The position numbers and the translations under genes were made by a program. Below are positions 42,365 to 51,059 of a DNA stretch of 64,000 bases, one piece after another. The DNA is from Oscillospiraceae bacterium (lineage in GTDB: Bacteria; Bacillota; Clostridia; Oscillospirales; Acutalibacteraceae). Numbering within the stretch: position 1 is the first letter of the stretch; every line of letters starts with the position of its first letter. The notes under the pieces were generated by a model. It was not told the DNA's origin. It worked only from the letters and a program-made list of their open reading frames with translations, and made no database searches. The stretch spans positions 62,001 through 126,000 of the forward strand of contig SVQA01000004.1 of NCBI GenBank assembly GCA_015065545.1, read 5' to 3'.

Positions 42365-43708
42365 ATGAATGATTTTTTTGAAAGAGTAAGTAGTTTACTT
42401 ACAAGTGAAGATTTTGAAATTTTTAAAAATGAATATAATAAACCTGCTTACAGAGGAGTAAGAGTAAATACTCTCAAATGCGAAGCGGACAAGTTTCTGA
42501 GTTTTGCAGAGGGTATATCCGAGGATGATACCACACCTTTTTGCAAAGAGGGATTTTATATATCCGATGATTGCGACCTTGGCGGTAATCATCCTCTGCA
42601 CCACGCAGGTGCTATATATTTTCAGGAGCCCTCTGCTATGTCGGCAGTTTCTCTTTTGGGAGTAAAAAAAGGGGACGCGGTCCTTGATTTGTGTGCCGCA
42701 CCGGGCGGAAAATCCACCCAGATTGCCTCAGCACTTGCAGGTACGGGACTTCTTTGGAGCAACGAGATTGTAAAAAATCGTGCTAATATACTTCTTAGCA
42801 ACATAGAGCGGTGCGGTGTTTCGAATGCTGTTGTTTCAAGTACCGACCCTGATACTCTTTGCAGTGCTTTAGAGGGAGTTTTCGACAAGGTTCTGGTAGA
42901 TGCTCCTTGTAGCGGTGAGGGAATGTTTCGACGTGACAGTGCAGTTTATGACGAGTGGACACCTGAGCATTCCGATGCCTGCAGTGTAAGACAGCTTAAA
43001 ATTTTAGAGAGTGCCAAAAAAGCTCTGCGAGCAGGTGGAATACTGGTTTATTCAACCTGCACTTTTTCAAAGGCAGAGAACGAGGATGTTATTGCAAAAT
43101 TTTTAGAGGCGAATCCCGACTTCGAACTTCTTGAAAGCGGAGAAAATTTCGGCAGACCTTCCCTTGATGGTAAGTCTGTGAGGATTTATCCCATGGATGG
43201 CGGAGAGGGCCATTTTGGTGCAAAACTTTTAAAGAAAGATAGCGAGTGGGGAGGCAGTCGCACAGACTCAAGGCTCACCCCTGCTGATGAGAGAAAAATT
43301 CCTGCGGTTGTAAAGGAGTTTTTCGAAGATACATTTATAAATACGGATTTTGCAAAACGGCTTTTCCTGCATTTGGATAATGTATTTATCCTGCCCGAGC
43401 TTTGTCCCGAAATAAAGGGTGCAGGGGTTATCCGTGCAGGTGTGTTTGCAGGTACTGTTAAGAAAAGTTATTTTGAGCCTCATCACGCTTTGTTTATGTC
43501 TGCTCATAAGGATAATATTAAGCGTGTTGTGGATTTGAAGCTGGACGACTCGAGAGTAAAGAATTTCCTTCACGGAGAAGAAATTTCCGTAGAGGAAAAT
43601 ATAAAGGGCTACACCGCTGTTTGTGTTGAGGGCATTACAGTAGGCTTTGGCAAAGTGTCCGGCGGTATGCTCAAGAACAAATATCCCAAGGGACTTCGCA
43701 CATTATAA
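42365..43708 (+). CDS. RsmB/RsmF-type rRNA cytosine-C5 methyltransferase
   Basis: 447 aa from the ATG at 42365. It has SAM motif LDLCAAPGGKSTQIA, the catalytic region DAPCSGEGMFRRD and the second cysteine motif VYSTCTFSKAENED, as in the Nsun/RsmF class of m5C RNA methyltransferases. A C-terminal RNA-binding extension (YCR-like) ends with KLDDSRVKNFLHG. Exact target is not fixed by sequence. It is divergent from the peptide gene at 42161 with only ~50 bp between. Confidence 0.9.
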   Translation: MNDFFERVSSLLTSEDFEIFKNEYNKPAYRGVRVNTLKCEADKFLSFAEGISEDDTTPFCKEGFYISDDCDLGGNHPLHHAGAIYFQEPSAMSAVSLLGVKKGDAVLDLCAAPGGKSTQIASALAGTGLLWSNEIVKNRANILLSNIERCGVSNAVVSSTDPDTLCSALEGVFDKVLVDAPCSGEGMFRRDSAVYDEWTPEHSDACSVRQLKILESAKKALRAGGILVYSTCTFSKAENEDVIAKFLEANPDFELLESGENFGRPSLDGKSVRIYPMDGGEGHFGAKLLKKDSEWGGSRTDSRLTPADERKIPAVVKEFFEDTFINTDFAKRLFLHLDNVFILPELCPEIKGAGVIRAGVFAGTVKKSYFEPHHALFMSAHKDNIKRVVDLKLDDSRVKNFLHGEEISVEENIKGYTAVCVEGITVGFGKVSGGMLKNKYPKGLRTL

Positions 43709-43737
43709 GGAACAGCTTTGCTGTGTAAGGAGTAAAA

Positions 43738-44598
43738 ATGGACAGGCTATGTGACATTGGTGAAATTAAAAGAATAATGGAAAGCTCGGGCTTTTCCTTT
43801 TCAAAAGCACTGGGACAGAATTTTATCGTCAATCCTTCGGTGTGTCCCAGAATGGCGGAAAATTGCGGTGCAGACAAAGAGTGCGGAGTGCTGGAGGTAG
43901 GGCCGGGTATCGGTGTGCTTACAAACGAGCTTTGCAAGGTAGCAAAGAAGGTTGTGGCAGTTGAGCTTGACAAAAGACTGCCTGAGATTCTTGCAAAAAC
44001 TCTCTCGGACCACGATAATGTAAAGATTGTAAGCGGAGATATAATGGAGCTTGACCTGCATAAGCTGATTGCGGATGAGTTTGCGGGTATGGATGTAGTG
44101 GTATGTGCCAACCTGCCTTATTACATAACATCTCCTGTAATAATGAAGCTTTTGGAGGAGCGGCTTCCCATTAAAGCACTCACGGTTATGGTGCAAAAGG
44201 AAGCGGCAGACCGCCTTTGTGCACAAATGGGAACAAGAGCGGCAGGAGCAGTTACTGCGGCGGTAAGGTATTATAGCGAACCGAAGCTTCTGTTCAAGGT
44301 TTCTGCAGGCTCCTTTATGCCTGCACCCAAGGTTGACTCTGCGGTTATAAAGCTGGATATTAATGCTCGTCCCGCTTTGGATGTTAAGGATGAAAAACTG
44401 TATTTCAGAGTGGTGCGTGGTGCATTCTCGCAACGCAGAAAGACAATATCCAACTCCATATCCTCGGTGCTTTCAATAGATAAGGCAACTTTGCTCGGTG
44501 CATTAGAGAAAGCAGACATCAGTCCTATGGCAAGAGCGGAAGAGCTTTCCCTTGAAGACTTTGCAAGTATCGCCAATTTACTGAGGGAGGTTATCTGA
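43738..44598 (+). CDS. rsmA: 16S rRNA dimethyladenosine transferase RsmA (KsgA)
   Basis: 286 aa. It dimethylates two adjacent adenosines in the 3'-terminal hairpin of 16S rRNA. Motifs: KALGQNFIVNP at the start, the SAM site VLEVGPGIGVLT, acidic VVAVELDKRL and catalytic NLPYYITSP. The C-terminal helical domain is present. It follows the RsmF-like gene by 29 bp and overlaps the next gene's start by one base. Confidence 0.96.
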   Translation: MDRLCDIGEIKRIMESSGFSFSKALGQNFIVNPSVCPRMAENCGADKECGVLEVGPGIGVLTNELCKVAKKVVAVELDKRLPEILAKTLSDHDNVKIVSGDIMELDLHKLIADEFAGMDVVVCANLPYYITSPVIMKLLEERLPIKALTVMVQKEAADRLCAQMGTRAAGAVTAAVRYYSEPKLLFKVSAGSFMPAPKVDSAVIKLDINARPALDVKDEKLYFRVVRGAFSQRRKTISNSISSVLSIDKATLLGALEKADISPMARAEELSLEDFASIANLLREVI

Positions 44599-44924
44599 TG
44601 CAGGTGGAAATGATAAGCTGGATAACCTTTTTGATGGGAATTTTCCTTATGATTGTGGGAATTGTTATCTGGGCGGGTAAGAAGATTGAGCTTGTACACG
44701 GAGAGGATTCTGCAAAGGTTTATGATTTTGACAAAGCCTCTTATGCAAAGCTTCTCGGCATTGGAGTAATTCTTATTTCCTTTGCGGTAATCGCTTACGG
44801 TGTGCTTTCCTGTTTTCCTTCGGTGCCAAAATTTGTTCACTGGATTGCAGTAGGAGCTTTCGGCGGTGCAGGAATACTGATACTTTTTATCGGCCACAAA
44901 AAGTATTTCCACGGGGATATATAA
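44598..44924 (+). CDS. Small membrane protein (DUF3784-like)
   Basis: 108 aa. Three hydrophobic helices: about 7-27, 52-72 and 80-99. The linker KKIELVHGEDSAKVYDFDKA and the general layout resemble the DUF3784 membrane proteins of Firmicutes. TGATG overlap with rsmA. Unknown function. Confidence 0.65.
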   Translation: MQVEMISWITFLMGIFLMIVGIVIWAGKKIELVHGEDSAKVYDFDKASYAKLLGIGVILISFAVIAYGVLSCFPSVPKFVHWIAVGAFGGAGILILFIGHKKYFHGDI

Positions 44925-44937
44925 TAGAATAATAAAC

Positions 44938-44978
44938 AAAACGGAGCTGTGATGAGTAAAAATCACAGCTCCGTTTTT
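44938..44978. terminator. Bidirectional terminator
   Basis: ACGGAGCTGTGAT and ATCACAGCTCCGT (13-bp stem), flanked by A's on the left and T's on the right. Confidence 0.85.
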
Positions 44979-44993
44979 ACATAGGATTTTTAA

Positions 44994-46730
44994 TTACATT
45001 TTGTCGGGGCAGGAGACATTGAACATCGTAAGAACGTTCTTGATTACTGCCTTGACACAGCCGCAAAGAGTAAGTCTTGCCTGAGTGAGAGACTCTTCTC
45101 CGCACTTAACACGATGAGCATTGTAGAACTTGTGGAAGAGGGTCGCAAGAGTTGTAACGTATCTTGTGATTCTTGTGGGGTCGTAGTTCTGTGCTGATGC
45201 TACAATCTCGTCTGTGTATGCGGCAAGGTGGTGGATAAGCTCCAGCTCCTCAGATTCTTTAAGAAGGGTAAGCTCTTCCTTTGTGCAGGATCTCTTTGTA
45301 ATGCCGTCTGCCTCAAGATTGCGGAAAATACTGCAGATTCTTGCGTGAGCGTACTGAACATAGTAAACAGGGTTCTGGTTATCCTGTGTAACAGCAAGGT
45401 CCAAATCAAAGTCCATCTGAGTGTTAGCCTCACGGGTGTTGAACATAAAACGTGTGCTGTCAACGGGAACCTCGTCGAGCAAATCGGAAAGCTGAATAGC
45501 CTTGCCTGTACGCTTGCTCATCTTAACGATTTCGCCGCCCTGCATAAGCTTTACAAGCTGCATCAGAACAATGTCAAGCTTGTCGCCGTTGTATCCGATA
45601 GCATCCATAGCACCCTTCATTCTCATAACATGGCCATGGTGGTCAGCACCCCAGATGTTGATGCATGTGTCAAAGCCACGGTCAAATTTATCCTTGTGGT
45701 ATGCAATATCAGCGGCAAAGTAGGTGGGATTGCCGTTTGCACGGATAAGAACATCGTCCTTGAGTTCCAGTTTATCGATTTCGTCCTGAGTTTTACCCTG
45801 TTCGAGATATTTCTTTGTAAGGATTTCTGTGTTCTTGTACCACAGAGCACCCTCTTTTTCGTATGTAAGACCTTTCTGTGTGAGTAGGTCGATAATTTCC
45901 TTAACTTTGCCGCAGTTGTGAAGCTCGCTTTCAAAGAACCACTTGTCATACTCAATGCGGTACTTCTTCATATCTGCCTGCATCTTTGCGATGTTCTTAG
46001 GTAATGCAAAGTCTACAAGAGCTTTTTTGCGGTCTGCAATTTCTGCATTTACAAAGCTGTCGCCGTTTATTTCTGCGAATTCTTTTGCACGGTCGGTGAT
46101 GTCGCCACCCTGATAGCCGTCCTCGGGGAAGGGAGTCTCGGGAATATAAAGCTGAAGGTATCTTGCCTCCAGAGAGTTTGCGAATTTTTCAATCTGATTA
46201 CCTGCATCGTTTACGTAGAATTCTCTGTAAACGTCGTAGCCTGCCTTACTAAGTACAGCTGCAAGGCAGTCACCGAGGGCACCGCCACGAGCATTGCCCA
46301 TGTGCATAGGACCTGTGGGGTTTGCAGATACAAACTCCACCATATATTTTTTGTTCTGACCAAAGTCGGAGTTGCCGTAGTCTTCGCCTTTTTCTTCAAT
46401 TTCTGCGAGTACCTCTGCAAAGTACTCTTTCTTAAAGAAGAAGTTTAAAAAGCCTGCACCTGCTGCTTCGCATCTCTCAAAGAGTGTTCCTTCAAGGTTG
46501 ATGGATTCTACAACAGCCTGTGCAATTTTTATGGGAGGCATACGGAAAACCCTTGCACCTGCCATAGCGGCATTTGTTGCCAGGTCGCCGTTTGCTCTGT
46601 TTGCAGGAGCCTCGATGATGAAAGCAGGAATCTCTGCTTCAGGCAGGAGACCGTTTCCCATAGCTTTTTTGAAAGCATTTTTGATTGCTTCGTTTAAACT
46701 TAATACTGCGTTAGCGGAAGTTTTAGACAT
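44994..46730 (-). CDS. argS: Arginyl-tRNA synthetase
   Basis: 578 aa class Ia synthetase. The N-terminal Add-1 domain is followed by the HIGH-like motif GPMHMGNARGG, then the ATP-binding segment with KMSKRTGKAIQ, and the C-terminal DALR anticodon-binding domain with Y-C-type ending. Length matches the family. It starts 1 bp after DUF1934, an order typical of Firmicutes. Confidence 0.97.
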   Translation of the reverse strand: MSKTSANAVLSLNEAIKNAFKKAMGNGLLPEAEIPAFIIEAPANRANGDLATNAAMAGARVFRMPPIKIAQAVVESINLEGTLFERCEAAGAGFLNFFFKKEYFAEVLAEIEEKGEDYGNSDFGQNKKYMVEFVSANPTGPMHMGNARGGALGDCLAAVLSKAGYDVYREFYVNDAGNQIEKFANSLEARYLQLYIPETPFPEDGYQGGDITDRAKEFAEINGDSFVNAEIADRKKALVDFALPKNIAKMQADMKKYRIEYDKWFFESELHNCGKVKEIIDLLTQKGLTYEKEGALWYKNTEILTKKYLEQGKTQDEIDKLELKDDVLIRANGNPTYFAADIAYHKDKFDRGFDTCINIWGADHHGHVMRMKGAMDAIGYNGDKLDIVLMQLVKLMQGGEIVKMSKRTGKAIQLSDLLDEVPVDSTRFMFNTREANTQMDFDLDLAVTQDNQNPVYYVQYAHARICSIFRNLEADGITKRSCTKEELTLLKESEELELIHHLAAYTDEIVASAQNYDPTRITRYVTTLATLFHKFYNAHRVKCGEESLTQARLTLCGCVKAVIKNVLTMFNVSCPDKM

Positions 46731-46731
46731 T

Positions 46732-47166
46732 TTAGTTTCCCTCTTTTTCTGTAACTTTTATAAAAATCTCGTTTTTGCTCACAAGTCCTGCATTGAAATC
46801 AAGTGTGTAGGCGGCCTGCAGGGTACCGCCCTTTTCACTCAGGTTGTTTTCGATAATATTGGTGAAAACCCCGACCATCAAATCACCAAACATAGTGTTG
46901 TAGTGGCATTGATGACGTCTGCCCTTTTCAAGCGTCAGTCTGGAGTTTGCAGCACCGCCGCGAATTACCGTTACTACGTTGTCGCCCTCTACAGTAACTG
47001 TATTGTCAAAGCATATCATCGGGTTTTCGTTATCGTATTCTTTATATTTTATGTAAATTATATCATTCTCACAGTAGTATTCGCCAACGGTTTTGAGCTT
47101 TACAACATCCTTGTCACCGTCAACATACTGTGTTCCGATTACGGAAATCAGGTATTTATCTTTCAT
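46732..47166 (-). CDS. DUF1934 (YwiB-like) protein
   Basis: 144 aa beta-barrel-like protein, begins MKDKYLISVIGTQYVDGDKD. It matches the DUF1934/YwiB family, which is regularly placed just before argS in Bacillus and clostridia. The function is unknown; the fold is lipocalin-like. It lies 17 bp after murI. Confidence 0.85.
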   Translation of the reverse strand: MKDKYLISVIGTQYVDGDKDVVKLKTVGEYYCENDIIYIKYKEYDNENPMICFDNTVTVEGDNVVTVIRGGAANSRLTLEKGRRHQCHYNTMFGDLMVGVFTNIIENNLSEKGGTLQAAYTLDFNAGLVSKNEIFIKVTEKEGN

Positions 47167-47183
47167 ATTAACTCTTCTTTTAA

Positions 47184-48002
47184 TCAGTATTCTTCAATAT
47201 CAATTTGTGTAACCTTGCGGTGAATATCACAACCGAGGAACATTCCTGCCATTTTTTCGAAGTTGTCGGGCGTGTCGCTTACAAAGAATTTGTATTCACC
47301 TGTTACCTCTTTTGCTTGAGCAAGACCCTTTTTCTTCAGCAGATCTGCGGTATGGAGTGCGGTTGCACAACCGGAGTCGATGAGAGTTACGTTCTCACCA
47401 AGTACCCTTTGGATAGCACAACTTAGCAGGGGATAGTGGGTACAGCCCAGAATTACGGTGTCCACATCTTTTTCTATGAACTCGCCTGTATAGTGCTCTA
47501 CAACACTTTTAACAATAATGTCGTCGGGGTCTGTAAAGCCGTTTTCAACCAAGGGCACAAAGAGGGGACAGTCCTTTTCGAAAATCTGAAGGTCAGGATT
47601 TATCTCGTTGATTTTCTTTTTGTAGCTGTGGGAGTTTATGGTGGCGGTAGTGCCGATTACACCTATCTTACCATTTTTTGTAGCTTTAGCGGCGGCATAA
47701 GCCGTAGGATTTACAACACCCGTAAAGGGTACTTCCAAGGTATCTGCCAGACCTGTTGCAACAGAGCTTACAGTACCGCAGGCGGCAATAATCATCTTGA
47801 CATTATGCTTTAAAAGAAAATTAACATCCTGCTGTGCGTATTTGATTATGGTATCACGGCTTCGATTGCCGTAGGGAACTCTGCCTGTATCGCCGAAGTA
47901 AACGATGTTTTCAAAGGGGAGAACCTTCATCAGTTCGCGAACCGCCGAGAGACCGCCCAGACCTGAGTCAAACACGCCGATAGCCATATCTTTTATATCC
48001 AT
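47184..48002 (-). CDS. murI: Glutamate racemase MurI
   Basis: 272 aa. It makes D-glutamate for peptidoglycan. Signature sequences are GVFDSGLGGLSAVREL, YFGDTGRVPYG, catalytic cysteines in IAACGTVSSVA and VILGCTHYPLL. Normal length. It starts a three-gene operon with DUF1934 and argS, behind a promoter at 48033-48061. Confidence 0.96.
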   Translation of the reverse strand: MDIKDMAIGVFDSGLGGLSAVRELMKVLPFENIVYFGDTGRVPYGNRSRDTIIKYAQQDVNFLLKHNVKMIIAACGTVSSVATGLADTLEVPFTGVVNPTAYAAAKATKNGKIGVIGTTATINSHSYKKKINEINPDLQIFEKDCPLFVPLVENGFTDPDDIIVKSVVEHYTGEFIEKDVDTVILGCTHYPLLSCAIQRVLGENVTLIDSGCATALHTADLLKKKGLAQAKEVTGEYKFFVSDTPDNFEKMAGMFLGCDIHRKVTQIDIEEY

Positions 48003-48032
48003 AAATTCACCGCCAATCTTTACTAACTTGTT

Positions 48033-48061
48033 ATTTTAACATATTTATATGTAACTTGCAA
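48033..48061 (-). promoter_or_regulatory. Probable promoter of murI-DUF1934-argS
   Basis: Minus strand TTGCAA (48061-48056), a 17-nt spacer and TAAAAT (48038-48033). There is no T-box sequence in the short leader. Confidence 0.55.
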
Positions 48062-48115
48062 GGGAAAGAGAAAAGAAATAGAATGCTAATTGTTTTTGTT
48101 AAATACAGATTTTTA

Positions 48116-48144
48116 TTGAAAAAGAAGATAATGTATGATAAACT
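48116..48144 (+). promoter_or_regulatory. Probable promoter of the DltA/DltC-like pair
   Basis: TTGAAA (48116-48121), a 17-nt spacer and TAAACT (48139-48144). Confidence 0.5.
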
Positions 48145-48187
48145 AATTTATTAGGTAATATAGAGTTGTTGCGGAGGGAGTTGCAGA

Positions 48188-49699
48188 ATGTATAAAAATA
48201 TAATGCAGTACTTTGAAAACACAGCAGAAAAGTATCCGGACAAAATAGTGTTTGGCTCCAATGATGCTGAAATAACTTACAAGAACTTTATTGAGTACGC
48301 AAGAAAAATAGCGTCAGTGTTAATTCGGTCAGGACTTACAAAAAAGAATGTGGCAGTATTTGTAGACAAGTCTGTTAATTGCTTGCTTGGAATGTTCTCT
48401 TCGGCGTATGCAAATGCGTGTTACACGGTAATTGATGTTGAAAGTCCGACAGAGAGAATAAACACTATTATCGATACCCTGAATCCTGCTTGTATTATTA
48501 CAGACAGCAAGAACAAGGATGTATGCCTTGCAAAAACCGGCAGAACAACACTTATTATTGAAGATATGCTTAAAGAGGATGCAGACGATACTCTGCTTGC
48601 CGAGGTTATGAGAAAGCAGTGCGATACAGACCCTCTGTATGTTTTGTTCACTTCAGGCTCAACAGGAGTTCCGAAAGGTTCTGTTATCTGTCATCGTTCG
48701 GTTATAGACTATGCTTTGACTATCTGCAAGACCTTTGATATAAACTCAGACACCGTATGGGGTAGCCAGACACCCTTTTATTTCAGCATGTCAATCCTTG
48801 ACATATTTTCTACGATAGTTTCGGGTGCAACATTTTATATTATTCCGAAGATCTGTTTTATTTTCCCTCTTTCTCTTATAGAGTTTTTGGATAAGAATAA
48901 GATAAATTCTATATATTGGGTTCCTACGGCTCTCAATATAGTAGCGGATTTTGATACCTTCGGTACTGCAAAACCGAAGTATCTCAAAAATATTCTTTTT
49001 GCAGGAGAATCTATGCCTGTAAAACAGCTTAATTATTGGAGAGAGCATTTGCCTGAGGCTTTGTATGCCAATCTTTACGGACCAACAGAGATTACGGATA
49101 CCTGTACCTACTACATTGTTGACAGAGAGTTTTCTCCCAGCGACAGCCTGCCTATCGGCGTAGCTTTTGATAACTGCGATGTACTTGTTATAGATGAAGA
49201 GAACAATTGTCTTGTTGAAGATACAGTTTCAGAAGGTGTTTTGTATGTGCGAGGCTCATTCCTCGGGTTAGGCTACTATAATAATCCCGAGAAAACAGCC
49301 GAGGCTTTCGTTCAGAATCCCCTCAATAAAATGTATCCCGAAGTGCTTTACAGAACAGGTGATATAGTTTCTTATAATGATAAAGGAGAACTGTTGTTCA
49401 AAGGCAGAAAAGACCATCAAATAAAGCACATGGGACATAGAATAGAGCTTGGAGAAATTGAAACAGGTGCTTCTGCAATCGACAATGTAGATAGAGTATG
49501 CTGTCTGTACGATAACGTTAATTCAGAAATTGTGCTGTTCTATACAGGCTCCGCAGAGGAGAAAACTGTTCGCAAGAGTATGAAGGCCTATGTTCCTTCT
49601 TATATGGTACCTCAGAAATGTATTAAGCTTTCTGCTATGCCCATAAATATGAACGGAAAAATCGACAGAATTAAATTAGGTAATGACTACCTTAAATAA
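48188..49699 (+). CDS. DltA-like adenylating ligase
   Basis: 503 aa ANL-superfamily enzyme. It has the A3 loop VLFTSGSTGVPKGS, A5 NLYGPTEITDTC, A7 YRTGDIV, A8 GRKDHQIKHMGHRIELGEIE and the C-terminal A10 lysine (NMNGKIDR). The length and layout fit DltA, which adenylates D-Ala and loads it on the carrier protein. Other substrates cannot be excluded, since only part of the binding pocket is known. It is 21 bp upstream of a carrier-protein gene. A GGAGGGA ribosome-binding site precedes the ATG. Confidence 0.88.
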   Translation: MYKNIMQYFENTAEKYPDKIVFGSNDAEITYKNFIEYARKIASVLIRSGLTKKNVAVFVDKSVNCLLGMFSSAYANACYTVIDVESPTERINTIIDTLNPACIITDSKNKDVCLAKTGRTTLIIEDMLKEDADDTLLAEVMRKQCDTDPLYVLFTSGSTGVPKGSVICHRSVIDYALTICKTFDINSDTVWGSQTPFYFSMSILDIFSTIVSGATFYIIPKICFIFPLSLIEFLDKNKINSIYWVPTALNIVADFDTFGTAKPKYLKNILFAGESMPVKQLNYWREHLPEALYANLYGPTEITDTCTYYIVDREFSPSDSLPIGVAFDNCDVLVIDEENNCLVEDTVSEGVLYVRGSFLGLGYYNNPEKTAEAFVQNPLNKMYPEVLYRTGDIVSYNDKGELLFKGRKDHQIKHMGHRIELGEIETGASAIDNVDRVCCLYDNVNSEIVLFYTGSAEEKTVRKSMKAYVPSYMVPQKCIKLSAMPINMNGKIDRIKLGNDYLK

Positions 49700-49720
49700 G
49701 TATATAAAGGAGATTTTATT

Positions 49721-49945
49721 ATGCAGGAGTTTTTGGAGTTACTTAACGGAATAAGACCCGATGTAGACTTTGAGAATACTAAGAATCTTGTGTCCGGCGG
49801 AATTCTTAAATCCTTTGATATCATTCAGATTGTAGGAATGATAGATGATGAATATGATGTTAAGGTTCCCGTTGCAGAGCTTAAGCCTGAAAATTTCGAT
49901 AGTGCTCAAGCTTTGTTTGAGATGATAGAGCGTCTCGATGATTAA
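49721..49945 (+). CDS. DltC-like acyl carrier protein
   Basis: 74 aa, all helical, acidic. The attachment serine is S31 in SGGILKSFDIIQIVGM. In standard carrier proteins this serine is preceded by Asp (DSL, DSF); here it is Lys-Ser-Phe. The 4'-phosphopantetheinyl transferase contacts the Asp, so this replacement is unusual and could affect loading. The gene follows the DltA-like ligase and precedes a convergent hairpin terminator. The partner membrane genes lie in the opposite direction. Confidence 0.85.
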   Translation: MQEFLELLNGIRPDVDFENTKNLVSGGILKSFDIIQIVGMIDDEYDVKVPVAELKPENFDSAQALFEMIERLDD

Positions 49946-49963
49946 ACTTGGCATTTATAGTAA

Positions 49964-49996
49964 AAAAGACAGCTGATATAGTGTCAGCTGTCTTTT
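49964..49996. terminator. Bidirectional terminator between convergent dlt-like units
   Basis: AAAAGACAGCTGA (49964-49976) and TCAGCTGTCTTTT (49984-49996), a perfect 13-bp stem. Confidence 0.85.
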
Positions 49997-50006
49997 CTAT
50001 TATAAG

Positions 50007-51044
50007 TCAGTTCAGATATTTGCCGTTTTCATTTAAGAAAGTTTCCAGATATTTGTCGTAATATTCATATCCTTCTGTTCCTCTTCTGTCAGGCAAATCA
50101 AAGTTTTCTGAAAGGAGCTTTGCCAGATAATTGGAAATTTTTATGTTTCCTTTTACATTGGTGTGTTCTCCTTCGTCAGAAAAATCAACTTTCGGGTCAA
50201 CTCCAACTTCATCCATAATGAGTCTCATATCACAGTACATAACATCCTGTTCCTTGCAAAGCTCGGTGAGTTTGTTGTATCTTGCGTAGGTTGCATCTGC
50301 ATTGGGGTAGGTTACTACCATAACCTCAATACCCTTCTCTTTGCACAGTTTAAGAATTTTAAGGAAATATTCTTCGTTAACGGGATCTACATCTGCAACC
50401 TCGTCGGTTGTAGTGAAGTTTTCTTCGGGCCAATCAAATGTACATACATTTGTATTTAGTCTTCCTCCCATAGGACACAAGCTGTTATAATCACTGTTGC
50501 GTTTGGAATAATAAAGGAATACTTCCTCGGGCTTAAGCTCACTCCAGCTTTTGCTGTAGTAAAGGAAGGGAACATAATAGCTTGCCTTGGTATACAAGGG
50601 AGTATCGGAAAAGTCACTGAAAAAATTGATAGCTTCTTTTTTTACATCGGAATTCTTCATTGAATCGATAGCTGTTCTTACAAAGTTTTCATTGTAATCT
50701 GTAAAGAGAGTTTCTCCCTCGAGTATTACTATCTTGGGAGTCTGGTATTCGAGAGCTTCCAGAAGGTAAAAGTAAGCGGTGTAAGAAGCCTGAACAGTAC
50801 AGGATCGGTTGAAGCCTGTAATGCCGGTCTGATTGTAGATTACAAGGGGAGACACGCCTGCCCAGGTTGAAGATGAACCGATATAGAGGGCATCAATAGT
50901 ATTTCTTTCAAGGCTGTAAAGCTCGTTGGCACAAGCTTTTATTTCGCCTGTGTTTCCTATTCCCACGATAGCGGCAGAAGTAAGAGGAATTGCTGTTAAT
51001 AGCAAAATCAGTATAAATGCCAATACTTTAATTGTAATTTTCAT
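50007..51044 (-). CDS. SGNH-hydrolase-like protein (DltD/AlgX role)
   Basis: 345 aa with one N-terminal membrane segment (about 5-28) and a long external domain. The SGNH block I is ALYIGSSSTWAG (nucleophile Ser) and the C-terminal block is FSDEGEHTNVKGN with the D-x-x-H of the triad. Such proteins work with MBOAT acyltransferases to transfer acyl groups onto cell-surface polymers. It is coupled with the MBOAT gene 15 bp upstream. Whether the acyl group is D-alanine or acetyl is unknown. Confidence 0.82.
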   Translation of the reverse strand: MKITIKVLAFILILLLTAIPLTSAAIVGIGNTGEIKACANELYSLERNTIDALYIGSSSTWAGVSPLVIYNQTGITGFNRSCTVQASYTAYFYLLEALEYQTPKIVILEGETLFTDYNENFVRTAIDSMKNSDVKKEAINFFSDFSDTPLYTKASYYVPFLYYSKSWSELKPEEVFLYYSKRNSDYNSLCPMGGRLNTNVCTFDWPEENFTTTDEVADVDPVNEEYFLKILKLCKEKGIEVMVVTYPNADATYARYNKLTELCKEQDVMYCDMRLIMDEVGVDPKVDFSDEGEHTNVKGNIKISNYLAKLLSENFDLPDRRGTEGYEYYDKYLETFLNENGKYLN

Positions 51045-51059
51045 AAGCTGTTCCTCCTT

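Noticed and set aside
48003..48187. Search for a T-box leader for the murI-argS operon
   Set aside because: The gap is only 185 bp, and no specifier loop or GGTGG-type antiterminator sequence is visible.
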